Part shown: positions 50,301 to 64,000 of the stretch, piece by piece
Numbering within the stretch: position 1 is the first letter of the stretch
Layout of the letters: the number at the start of each line of letters is the position of its first letter
Source of the DNA: Lingula anatina
Lineage: Eukaryota; Brachiopoda; Lingulata; Lingulida; Lingulidae
Assembly: GCF_001039355.2 (NCBI RefSeq)
Contig: NW_019775571.1
Coordinates: forward strand, 124,001 to 188,000
DNA: 64,000 nt
Direction: 5' to 3'
The notes under the pieces: generated by a model
Told to the model about the DNA's origin: nothing
What the model saw: only the letters and a program-made list of their open reading frames with translations
Database searches by the model: none
Made by a program: the position numbers and the translations under genes

Positions 50301-53190
50301 AAAAAAAAAAACAAAATTAACTAGGACTGTCATTTTATATTGTAATGTTGCTTTTATTTTTGTTCCAGGACAAAAATGTTACATACAAAATATTCGAGTT
50401 AGGCTTAAAAAAGTATGGTCATATACCCGAATACTGTTTAGCATACATAGACTATATGTCACATTTAAATGGTAAGCATATTGATATCAAATCATAAAGC
50501 ATTTTAATTTAGTTATTTTGAAATAATTTACCTGTTATTTATGTAATTACATGTCATACGAGAGGTCTTTGCTAAGATTATTGCTTTTTGGCATTGCTTT
50601 GAACACATAATCTTGTCGGTTAATACTACTTCAGTATTAAAAGCTACATACATTTTGATTATTTTTATTTGACCAGTAAAACAAATCGTACTTATATCTT
50701 AAAGGTGTTATGATTTAGCACTCAGAGCATGTCCACTGGTTTCATATTTTCATTTCAGAGGATAACAACACAAGGGTGCTGATAGAGAAGGTTTTGTCTG
50801 GTCCTCTGTCCCCCGAGAACTCTATGTGAGTATGACACCGTGGAAACCTTACACTCTAATCTCACATCAATGTATGAAACACAAAGGTAAAGCCTTTCAC
50901 TTGATTTAAATCTAATATAACTGAAGTTAATTCTTTAAAGTAAGTTGTTTGCTAGAGTTTATTCAGATCACATCCAAACCTCACACAGCCTTAGCCAATA
51001 CAGGTACACTTAATGCAACTTGACTAAATTGTTGCAACAAACACATTTACATACTGATATTACAAGTTAACTGAATGCAGTGTTGTAATCTGCACCATGT
51101 TGCTCTCCATACAGGGAAGTTTGGTGGAAGTTTCTAGAATTTGAGTCAAATGTTGGAGACTTGGCAAGTGTTCTCAAGGTTGAGAAAAGGAGAGCAGTAG
51201 TATTAGAGAAGGTTAGTTTTAATTCTCTTCATTTTGAAAAGCTTTCTCTCTTTAACTACAAGTTTCTAAAATGATAATGAATAAATAAAATAGTCTGGTT
51301 TAGATGATAAATTGTTGAAGCGAACAGACTTGAAATTTTATCATTTGGTTAGGTGGTAAAATATTTTTCAGTGCTGTCAAGCTTTTCTATATATAACAAT
51401 ATTTTAGCTACCCAGTTTTTGCAACCAGTTTCAAATGTCTTGAATGCACCACTAAATAAAAATTCCGTTTCTTATTCAGCTTAAAGAATTTGAAGGCAAA
51501 GAGACAGCTCAACTAATAGACAGATACAAATACATGGACCTTTTCCCCTGTTCTCAAAATGAGTTGAGAGCTTTGGGATATCAGGTAGAAAACATTTAAA
51601 CAATAGCATTTTTGGTATGATTTTCCTGCTGTTATTTTTCATTAATATTTTATGTTACATAATCATGCTTTTATTGATATAATTTTAAAATCTATAAAAA
51701 ATGAAGATGAGTTATATATTATATGTTGTACTGGAATTATGTAGATGTACAATTAATTTCGTTTATTTAAGTAATAAGGTATGAAAAGGAGATTACATAC
51801 AATGATCAGTCTGTCCCTTTGATAGAATTTAATAGTATTTTGTTGTGGCATGGCATAACATCAGAGTCCACTTATCTTGAGTGCTTTCATTGATCAAAAT
51901 ATAAGTCCACATGATATGTTTGTTGATTACAGAGTCTAGTAAAACAGAGTGTCCTCCATGTGCCACTGCAGCTGGGAAATGAACCTCAAACATTACTAGC
52001 AACTGAGGAAGAAGAGGCAGTAAAAAGACCAGAATATCCAAAACCAGACACATCTCAAATGATACCATTTAAACCCAAAGCCATAGTTCGTAAGTATTTC
52101 AAATCCCAGAAGCATATTTTGAACAATATGGTTTAATATGTGAGATGCTTGTAAGGTTTAAAATTAGGTTAGATTATAAACCTTTTTAAAAGCACTAGGG
52201 CCTGAACTTGAATGGAATAGTTGGAGTAAGCCACCAAATCCTATTCCTGGTGTGGTATTTAACTGACAATGTAATAATGATTTATACACTATTATTTCAG
52301 CTACCGGTGCACACCCTGTAGAGGGAGGGGTTTTCCCCCCACCCCCAGCTGCCGCACAGTTACTCACAATGATCCCACCACCAGATTGTTTCACGGTAAA
52401 TAATGTCACGCTGGTTCGATATAATAAAATGTTTCCTCATTGTTTTAATCTATTATGGACATTAGTATTTAGTATCAGTGTATAAGGAATTAAAGAAGGA
52501 TCAAGGTATTCTTGACATTTGAAAAAATAATGATCATGTGAAAAAATGGCTTTGGACAAATTGTACCCTGAGCTTCTGATCTGATGTGTCCCAGCTTATT
52601 CATTTTCAAACCACTATTTAATCACCTTTATTGGTCTATGATATTCAGCAGTGTGTAGTTTGAGTTTACTGCTCCAAGCACAAATATGGAATCAGGGATG
52701 GCCACAGACATACACATCTATTTTGTCTTCACATGCCCATCAATGAAAACATTAAAATCTGATGAGTTTTTACTATTGTCATGGTAAAGTGAAAGCAAAC
52801 ACTGCAGACATATTCTTTAAAGCATTTACCTGTGAATATTTTACCAATACACAACAGATCAGAAGGTAGGGGTAACAAAATATAACACAGAATACTTTCT
52901 TGAAAAGCTTGTTCCATTAACATGTCAGTATTCGTTCCCATTTCCAGGGTCCTTTTGTTCTCATGGACAAATTCATAGAACACATGAAGGACTTAAAGCT
53001 CCCTGATGCCCCGCCCCAGTCACCCATGGTAAATGGAGACATGGACTCAGGCACCGCTCTGTCAGCTGAAATGGCGTCTGGTAGGAAACGCAAGGCAGCA
53101 GGAGGGGATGACAGCGATGACGAGGACAGTAATCTGGTACCACCAGTTCATGATATCTATAGAGCTAGACAACAGAAGAAAGTGAAATGA
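30780..53190 (+). CDS. CSTF3: CSTF3, cleavage stimulation factor subunit 3 (CstF-77 / suppressor of forked)
   Basis: Exons: 30780-30800, 31669-31770, 32277-32372, 44480-44512, 44703-44800, 45231-45332 (second copies 46088-46120, 46311-46408, 46839-46940), 47295-47421, 47616-47774, 48132-48213, 48469-48578, 48999-49115, 49549-49623, 49846-49989, 50369-50471, 50759-50825, 51115-51211, 51480-51584, 51933-52089, 52301-52395, 52948-53190. Phases agree throughout and give 710 aa (human 717). An in-frame TAA lies five codons before the ATG. The HAT-repeat scaffold (about 20-540) includes [42 protein letters not shown] and [17 protein letters not shown]. The Pro-rich monkeytail region ([18 protein letters not shown]) and the C-terminal [15 protein letters not shown] are strongly conserved. 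CstF-77 dimerises, joins CstF-50 and CstF-64, and stimulates pre-mRNA cleavage at poly(A) sites in the nucleus. Intron 3 is 12.1 kb; the others here are mostly below 1.3 kb. Confidence 0.97.
32970..33316. repeat. 174-bp direct duplication split by a single N
   Basis: 32970-33143 and 33145-33316 are near-identical AT-rich copies separated by the N at 33144, with a few substitutions and a small deletion in the second copy. It has the same pattern as the exon-bearing duplications and is probably an unmerged overlap. Confidence 0.88.
38257..38311. repeat. (TA)n microsatellite
   Basis: Perfect TA tract of about 27 units in CSTF3 intron 3. Confidence 0.97.
42291..42347. repeat. (TATAA)n pentanucleotide microsatellite
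   Basis: About eleven tandem TATAA units in CSTF3 intron 3. Confidence 0.97.
44035..44072. repeat. Poly-G run followed by (AGG)n
   Basis: Twenty-four consecutive G residues, then AGG repeats. The duplicated block 44069-45504 begins at its right edge, so the assembler most likely broke here. The Pro-rich frame on the minus strand is a repeat artefact. Confidence 0.95.
44069..45504 (+). repeat. CSTF3: Direct duplication copy 1 containing CSTF3 exons 4-6
   Basis: It is almost identical to 45677-47112 (I see about three substitutions in 1436 bases). It holds exons 44480-44512, 44703-44800 and 45231-45332 and ends at a 172-N gap. The three exons together are 233 bases, not a multiple of three, so splicing both sets in series would shift the frame. 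Confidence 0.92.
45505..45676. other. Assembly gap of 172 Ns
   Basis: A run of N separates two nearly identical blocks carrying CSTF3 exons 4-6. In the second copy the missing part corresponds to the poly-G region that precedes the first copy. Confidence 0.98.
45677..47112 (+). repeat. CSTF3: Direct duplication copy 2 containing CSTF3 exons 4-6
   Basis: Partner of 44069-45504, with exons at 46088-46120, 46311-46408 and 46839-46940 and intact splice sites. This copy is continuous with exon 7 (47295-47421). Only one set is needed for the conserved protein. Confidence 0.92.
49235..49459. mobile_element. 225-bp MITE with long terminal inverted repeats
   Basis: The ends are inverted repeats of about 65 bases: CCGTTCACATG, a TCTATTTTCTAAAAATCTATTT-type core, then ATTCGCGGTATCTTGTGATCAC on the left, and the reverse complement on the right (GTGATCACAAGATACCGCGAAT ... 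CATGTGAACGG). TTA flanks both sides (49232-49234 and 49460-49462), consistent with the 3-bp TTA target duplication of PIF/Harbinger-type elements. The middle has no coding capacity. It sits in CSTF3 intron 11. Confidence 0.88.
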
Positions 53191-55228
53191 ATTGGCCTTG
53201 CTCACTGAAAAGAGTGAAATATGTGTTACTGTGCAAAAGTGTTCTGTATGTAGGTGTACAGCAAGTAATAAATATGTAAAAAGTTCTCTTTTCACTTCAT
53301 TAATTCCAGATGAAAAAGGTGAAATAGTTTTTCCTCTGGTGTATGTTGACCAAGTTTGCAGATCAAAGAGAATTAGGAACATCTCATAATTGTGAACTAG
53401 GTAGAGAAAACTTTTTTGTAGAACCGGACTGAACAGGTCAGCGAAAGGTTTAGTTCACCTGACATTTGTGACTCACCTGTGTACTCATCATGTCCTTCAT
53501 AAGCTTCATTTTTTACCATTCTCAAAGGTCATAATATCAGTCAGACGGTTAAAGTTATCCATCTTTTTTTAAAAAAATGAGGACCCCTTTGTTTAAGAAA
53601 AAGATCCCTCAAAATTAAACCAAGTCAAAAAACATACTTTTAGTTTTAAACCTTAACAGATGTTAACAAAACAGTTTTTGTGGATTGAACTCACCAGGCA
53701 GCAGCACTGTAGAACTGTAAGATATGTATATTATTTTTGAGGTTCCCTTTCCTATGATTTAAAGGAAGTGCATGATTGTAGACTTAATTGTCTTAGCAGC
53801 ATAGCACTGGAGTAAGTATTGGTTAGTTGACTGTTCTTTATATTCCAAATAAAACTGTAGATATTTTTGTTCCTGGTATTTTTATCACACTCAATCTAGA
53901 TTGAGTGAATTTAATAATAGGGGGAAACTCTTACCATTTCTTCATTGTATACACTCAGCCATAAATTCTTACGTTCAAACTTTGCCATTGTGGATACCAA
54001 AAGGTTAATCTTTCTGTCTCCAAATTTGTGTGAGATCCTGTCAATTTTAACCAAGTTCCCTTAACACATTTTCCATTAAGAGTTTTGTCTAGGTGTGTTG
54101 CACAGACTTTGGAGAGCCCCATAAATCATTGCTAGCTGTAGGTTACTCATAAGGAGGGAAGACAATTAAGAGTAGGATAAGTGAGACAACTCACTTCTTA
54201 AGTCCGAGAAAATCTCCCTGGTCCAAAATTGTTCCACTGGTTGTGGTAGAGACTGATGTAATTACATTATCAACAGAAGTCAGTAGTTTTTGTTCACCTT
54301 TTTTTTTTTTTACATTTCTTTACAAATGACGAAATGAAAACCAATTTCAAGGAGCCATCAAGATTTTTATGAAAAGATTGAAACTGCATAAATAAATGGA
54401 AAACTTGGGTTTTTATGTAATAAAATGATGTCACTAAACAGTGCTTTGCGTTATTTAATTTAAGCTACAGTGAAATAAATTGAAATCAAAGATGTCCTAA
54501 AAAAAAAAAAAAAAGGAAAGAGATGAAAGTTTAAAGAAAAAAAAACCTTTCTACTTTTAATAAGTTTTTATTCCATGGCAAGGTTCCATAACAGTTAAGC
54601 TTTAACAACAATAATCTCTTCAAAGTTGACATTCTGGGACTTTGTGACACTGAGAATCAGTGGCCACAGATAATTACGCCAGAATTTTTTTTATGTATGT
54701 CCTTCCAGACAAAAATTTCTGTCAAATATTGCACAAGTATTTTGCAAATTCCTCCTCTTCAGCAATCTGACAATCTTTCCATTTTTTTAAAGTAAAGAAA
54801 AGAAAATTCAATATTTTTCCTTCATAGCACCAAGATTTTGTTTCTGCAAGATTCTTTATATTGCACATAGATTAGATTAGCAACGTATTAATTACACTTT
54901 GGTGTACAATATTAAATTTATTGCACTTCAGTGGCCAGTTAATTGCACCTATGCTTAAAAAGAATGAGTGACCTCAAGATTAAATTAAAACTGTGACATC
55001 ATTCATATGAATTAAAAGATTTTAAAAAATATGACAACTAAGAGAAAAGCTTTGACAATATTCAAATCCAATCCTGTGCTGCAAACTGTTTTTTAAGTTC
55101 AAGATTGCTCTTGTTCTTTAGTTTTGATGTGCTTCAAGTTGATGGTTTTCCTTTAGATCTTTGTTTTCATAACCGAAAAGTGACTGTCTATACTTGAAAT
55201 GAATTCCTGCACAACAACAATCTCTGGC
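53191..55228. other. Convergent 3' regions of CSTF3 and beta-tubulin
   Basis: No conserved coding sequence was recognised. Plus-strand AATAAA at 53267-53272 and 53848-53853 are candidate CSTF3 poly(A) signals. On the minus strand, AATAAA at 54917-54922 and 54567-54572 could serve the tubulin gene. Some poly-T and poly-A runs are present. Confidence 0.55.
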
Positions 55229-59615
<4,387 letters not shown>

Positions 59616-60667
59616 AGTTGTCTCGTGTTTGTCTGGTGTCTGGGTCTTAGAAAGGCTGGGCTCAACTGTTGCTGCTGATGTTCTCGCTGCTACTGCTGCT
59701 ATGAATCATCTGCTTAATATGTATAGTGTGCAGCGCTTGCGCTAACACCCAAATATACCATATCACGTGGTTATCAATCTGACAGATGAGTTCGACGGGG
59801 GAGGGACTTGCAGAAAACTTGCACTACGATGCTTTTCTCTGAAACTTTGAAAAAGTCGTAGTTGTGCTTACGGAAACTAGAATAACGAAATAAGGTTCTG
59901 TGTGCCTACGTTCCTCGTAATTAAAAAAAGAATAATTCGTGCATCATTGTCCGACCTTATTATTTAATAATTAAAATAATCTCTTCGGTTTTAAACTTTT
60001 TAAAACTGGAGTAATGCAATAATTTTTGTCTTTCACCTTCATCAGATGTATCTCAGAATCACATTAAACAACTTAGTAAAAGCGCAGCTGTCAACCTAAA
60101 TTCAAAAATCCCGATCAAAATAAGTATTTTAAAAGTAATTTTAAAAATCACTATGTATACTCCATGCATGACCTTGTTGAATAAGAAAACGTTCATCAAC
60201 GGGCTGAGCGCGAGTGCATTGCTACACGTACAAAAATAATTCTTATTCGGGCTACGTGAACATTCTGCATTTTTTTCATTTAATTTATCTTTGCATGCAC
60301 TTAATGCAGCGGGAAATAAGTTTCGTTCTCGTTTTCTCGTGTCAACTTCACACACAAGCCACTTTTATTGAACAAAATGAATACTGGTTGTGGATTGCCC
60401 GAGGGGTTCTTTCACTTTTTTTCTTCATATGCATGCGTAAGACGTTCCCCGTGTGATGACATATGCACAGGTTTTTTAATATTGGTCTACATTTGTCATG
60501 TACAACTATCCGGATTTTGATCTTTTGCAAATGTATCGCTTTACCCATAACAGTGACTGGCTGCTTCCAGATTCTAATGGCTAAATTAACGTCAGAACTC
60601 TGAATTTCAAGGTGTATAAAGCAAATCGGTATAACATGGATATTGGGAAAGGCGAATTCTTCTTCTT
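59616..60667 (-). promoter_or_regulatory. 5' flank and probable promoter of beta-tubulin
   Basis: The first 200 bases upstream of the ATG are less AT-rich than average. A palindromic CACGTG E-box sits at 59764-59769, about 150 bases upstream of the start. The remainder shows no gene; a long minus-strand frame at 60348-60716 has no recognised similarity and overlaps the LINE tail. Confidence 0.45.
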
Positions 60668-61085
60668 CATGTGCCATCACCGATTCGGTGTTTGACGAAC
60701 GATGATATTCTGCCAAAGGGTTCTATTTCTCGCCCATGACTAAAGGCGTCTTGTTGGTAATTCAAAATTGTCAAGTAAGGACTTTCGATGTCTGCCTCAG
60801 GCACTTTTGACACGTATTCTACCGCTCAGGCTAAGATCTTCTAATCCCTCTTTTCTGATGCAATGTCCCAAGAACTTCAGTTGTCTTTCTGACAGTGTTG
60901 AGAAGTTTAAGGACCTCTTCATTTGTAACATGCTCAATGTAGGAGATTCGGAGCATTCGCCTGTAGAACCACATTTCAGCTGCTTCAATGTTACATTGAG
61001 TTTCTGCTATCAAAGTCCAAGACTGGCGAAATAAAAAAAACTGAATTGGGGAGGTGAGAACGACTATAGAGTGCAACAGGGCCAA
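60668..61085 (-). mobile_element. Decayed 3' end of a non-LTR retrotransposon (LINE, RTE/jockey-like)
   Basis: On the minus strand the translation contains EAAEMWFYRRMLRIS, EHVTNEEVLKLL and, after a frameshift near 60880, RQLKFLGHCIRKEGLEDL. This is the well-known C-terminal segment of animal LINE endonuclease/reverse transcriptases. Further in-frame stops follow (for example after RIRVKSA). The element ends in a short GAA-repeat tail near 60660-60672, as in RTE-type LINEs. It is truncated at its 5' side and cannot be functional. Confidence 0.82.
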
Positions 61086-61356
61086 AAATGACCAGGCTTC
61101 TCAGATTTAAACATAAATTTCATTTAAAAATAAATAAAACAAGGCAGCAAAGCTGTCAAATGTACAGACAAAAAGAAGGAAAAAAACAAAATAGGGTACA
61201 GTCAATTCTGATGCAAAAGTACATTATGTTAAACTGCAAATTCAACATCAAATTTTAATTATGCTCAACAGGTAATTCCAATGTAAGTAAAATGTGTAAC
61301 AAGCATAAGGCTTCAGCCCCATAGGAGATCAAGTTCACACTCTGAAAATATATAAC
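61086..61356. other. Unassigned sequence before the N at 61357
   Basis: AT-rich, no reading frame or repeat recognised. It ends at a single N, after which the second tubulin block begins. Confidence 0.5.
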
Positions 61357-61359
61357 NAA

Positions 61360-64000
61360 TACAAGATATTTATCCAATTTCTATAATTGCTTGATGACCT
61401 TATCTTTCTTGCCACATGGTGCACGTCATTAAGACTCTGGCTACAGACAGTATTGATTTTTGCACATATTAACATACCCATGCTATCCATATACAACATT
61501 ACGCTGCTTTAAAACAAATTATGCATGCCTGTCCGCTTGTCTGGCATTCTGAATATCCAGTCATTGGAGAATTATACAATTTGGTTCTAACACTTGATTT
61601 GACAATCTTTTGTAGTTCTATATTAAAACTTCCTTGTTTTTGCATTTGTCTATTTTTATTAATATTTGTCACATATCATAACATGCATTTGCCATAATGG
61701 AGGGGAAACAGTCTGTGACAATAGAGCTCATGTATACTTTATCTGCATAAAGAATTGGTTCCTACTAAATTCCTCATATGAATAAGAATGTGTGTAAATG
61801 AATTGCCCTTTGGTTTCAATGAAGTCCCCAATATTCTGTTCACACTTGGATGTCACCGAGTGTCTGTCTCACTGATGAGGGTACCACCCAAGCTCACACA
61901 TGATTAGCTTACCTGATACCATGTTAAAATGCACACAGATTAAACGGTAATTACTCACCAATTTCAAACACCTCCTTCATCTCATTCTTCAATTTTTCAA
62001 ACTTTATAATTTTCTATTTAGTCATATAACATTAGGACGCAAAGCCAAACATGCAACTTCAAAACTTTAGACTCAAATAATTTAAAAATAAAACTTACGA
62101 CTAAGACGGTGTTTTGTGGAAATTTTATTCATTTTGTTCAATTTTAATGAGTTTTTACCATAACTAATCCCTGGTCATAAAAAAGCTCACCTGATGCCTC
62201 ATTATAATACACACTGATCCTTTCTAACTGCAGATCTGAATCACCATGGTATGAGCCTGTTGGGTCAATGCCATGCTCATCTGAGATCACCTCCCAAAAC
62301 TGGAAAATAAGGATGATTAATTACCAAACTACAGTTTAACTTCAGGCTAGTTTCCCCTTAAATGTATCTCTATATTCTTTGTTCTTCCTTTCTCACAATT
62401 CACCACATATCATGACCTTGGTAAATCTCCACAGATTATATTGTTGTTTACTAGTGACCTTGCTTCCAGTGGTTCAATTAAATGTATTTATTGTAAGGTA
62501 ATCAAGTTATTAAATGTACATTATATGTATTTCACTCTGCCTACAAAAAAAGAGAGCCATTGTTGACTTTTTAACCCTTTCCAAGGGCAAAAGAATTCAG
62601 AGTAATGAGTGCATCAATGTGTCTGCCTCATTCCATAGGCTTATGCACTGAACTTTTTCCAGCAGGCTTGACCAGCATGAAAAATTACTCTCTTTTAACA
62701 CACCATTTCACCAAGTAAATAATGCAAACTAATATTCTATATAATTTAGCACACCAGTTCATACCTGCAGACTGAAGCCTGCAATTAATTTTTGGCAACA
62801 TCTTGTCTTGATCAGGCTAGTTATAGCAAGTTATCTAGACATACCCTGAATGTTCATCACGTAAGTGATTATTTTTTTCCAGTATATATTTATCTTTTAC
62901 TATTTACGACCTGCACCTGTAAGCCTATTACAGACATGAATGAATGAATAAAGATATGAATGAATGGGAATCTTTCCCTAATAGAGAAAACTGTTTTAAC
63001 TAATTTTGTATTCTTCTATCTCCCACTTAATAATCTAACAGAAAAAGGGTGTGTTAATTGCTTCTTTGTATGCTGAAGACACATATGGTCCATCTTTCAG
63101 GGTTAAGTAACTGGATTACTCTTCCTCAAAAATCAATGGGTTTTGCCTACACTTGCACCTGTATATAGAAATATGTGGGATACTATTTTCATCCTCTCCA
63201 GTTTTCTTAGGCCAAGGACCCTTAACTGGTTATTACTGGTTCAGCCTGGCTATTTGGTCTAATCCTGGGACACCTCTTTATATTTATGAACTTTTTTATT
63301 TTTATTAAAACAGATTTATAATTGTTCATTCATGTTTCAGGATCTTTCTGTCTGCAATGTTTTAATACCTCATTTGCTGATAATCAGCAGGTGCAGCTAA
63401 GAGATGCATTCACTGCTGTTATCGTATTTTTCACATATATTTTTCTTCAATTACAAGATGTTGAATTATTGGCCTATCATCTTAAAGGTTATTTGCACCT
63501 TTTTTGTGCTAATATTTTTAAACAGAAAATAAAGTGATTTTTTGTCTGCAGCAGTTTTTAAGAATGACAAATAAATGTTGTAATTTTTAATATGACTCGA
63601 CGTCAATAAAATGGGTAAATTACCTGTAAAAATGTAACGTAGCTGAGGCGAATGCTAGTAATACCTGTAGCTCTGTCTATAGACGGTAATGAAATGCTTT
63701 CTCGAGTCACAGCATGCAAAGTAGCCGGTCTATGAAAACCCGCATACAAAAACATTATTTAACCAAAGCCATAGAGTTGGAAGCACTGATGCGTCATCAG
63801 GTCAAACATCTTCTATCTATATCTTTAGGGAGAGGCTGCGTTTTTCTAGCAGCGCTGTCTTGATCCTAACTTACTTTAGACCCTATCTGGTTCCCGCACT
63901 GGCCAGCTTGGAGGTGGACGATTTCGCGCATAGTTGTCTCGTGTTTGTCTGGTGTCTGGGTCTTAGAAAGGCTGGGCTCAACTGTTGCTGCTGATGTTCT
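61360..64000. repeat. 2.6-kb direct duplication, second copy reaching the window end
   Basis: Partner of 57047-59684, starting right after the N at 61357 and still matching at base 64000. Differences are scattered single bases and short indels, as expected for alleles in a polymorphic species. Confidence 0.92.
62191..63931 (-). pseudogene. Second copy of beta-tubulin exons 1-2 only
   Basis: Exon 1 (63875-63931, 19 codons from MREIVHLQAG) is identical to 59559-59615. Exon 2 (62191-62299) differs from 57878-57986 by one synonymous change (AGG versus AGA). Splice sites are intact, but exons 3 and 4 are missing: the block stops at the N at 61357, inside intron 2. As drawn it cannot make tubulin. 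It is most likely an unmerged allele of the same gene, less likely a partial tandem duplicate whose 3' exons were lost in assembly. Confidence 0.8.

Noticed and set aside
53192-53389. 65-codon frame directly after the CSTF3 stop
   Set aside because: It is in the 3' UTR and CSTF3 proteins end at the conserved IYRARQQKK tail.
60348-60716. 122-codon minus-strand frame upstream of tubulin
   Set aside because: It overlaps the decayed LINE tail in another frame and shows no domain.
61360-64000. A second functional beta-tubulin gene
   Set aside because: Exons 3 and 4 are absent and the block ends at an N inside intron 2; an unmerged allele explains it better.

Overview
This is eukaryotic, AT-rich animal DNA. 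Four conserved metazoan protein-coding genes can be read from it. Three have short exons with GT-AG introns, and the beta-tubulin introns fall at codons 19, 56 and 93, the usual animal positions. The many microsatellites, MITE-like elements, and near-identical duplicated blocks beside assembly gaps suggest a highly heterozygous, probably marine, invertebrate draft genome. The species cannot be named from the sequence. There are no operons, CRISPR arrays or prokaryotic features.

Layout. (1) 1-12132, plus strand: an FRS2-type FGF-receptor docking protein. A likely noncoding 5' exon ends near 1140, a 9.6-kb intron follows, and the 455-codon coding region is unbroken at 10765-12132. (2) 12133-18170: convergent 3' regions with no recognisable gene. 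(3) 18171-29957, minus strand: a type II (vertebrate-like) cryptochrome in 12 coding exons, 561 aa. Exons 5 and 10 each appear twice beside single-N gaps. Intron 1 holds a 78-bp-arm foldback and a short MITE-like element. (4) 29958-30779: an 822-bp divergent promoter region. (5) 30780-53190, plus strand: CSTF3 (CstF-77), 20 coding exons, 710 aa. Intron 3 is 12.1 kb behind a very weak donor, and exons 4-6 are duplicated across a 172-N gap. (6) 53191-55228: convergent 3' regions. (7) 55229-59615, minus strand: beta-tubulin, four exons, 447 aa. (8) 59616-64000: tubulin upstream DNA, a decayed LINE 3' end, and a second copy of tubulin exons 1-2 running off the window.

The genes do not form a pathway. 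FRS2 acts in receptor tyrosine kinase signalling at the plasma membrane, CRY in the circadian transcriptional loop, CSTF3 in mRNA 3'-end formation in the nucleus, and beta-tubulin in microtubules. The most interesting biology is architectural. CSTF3 keeps the long intron 3 and weak donor that in vertebrates support autoregulatory intronic polyadenylation. The CRY tail has a frame-neutral penultimate exon and a segment shared with a dispersed repeat. Every direct duplication of exons ends at an N gap and would break the reading frame if both copies were used, so these are best read as unmerged alleles, not gene innovations. I found no convincing new molecular system.
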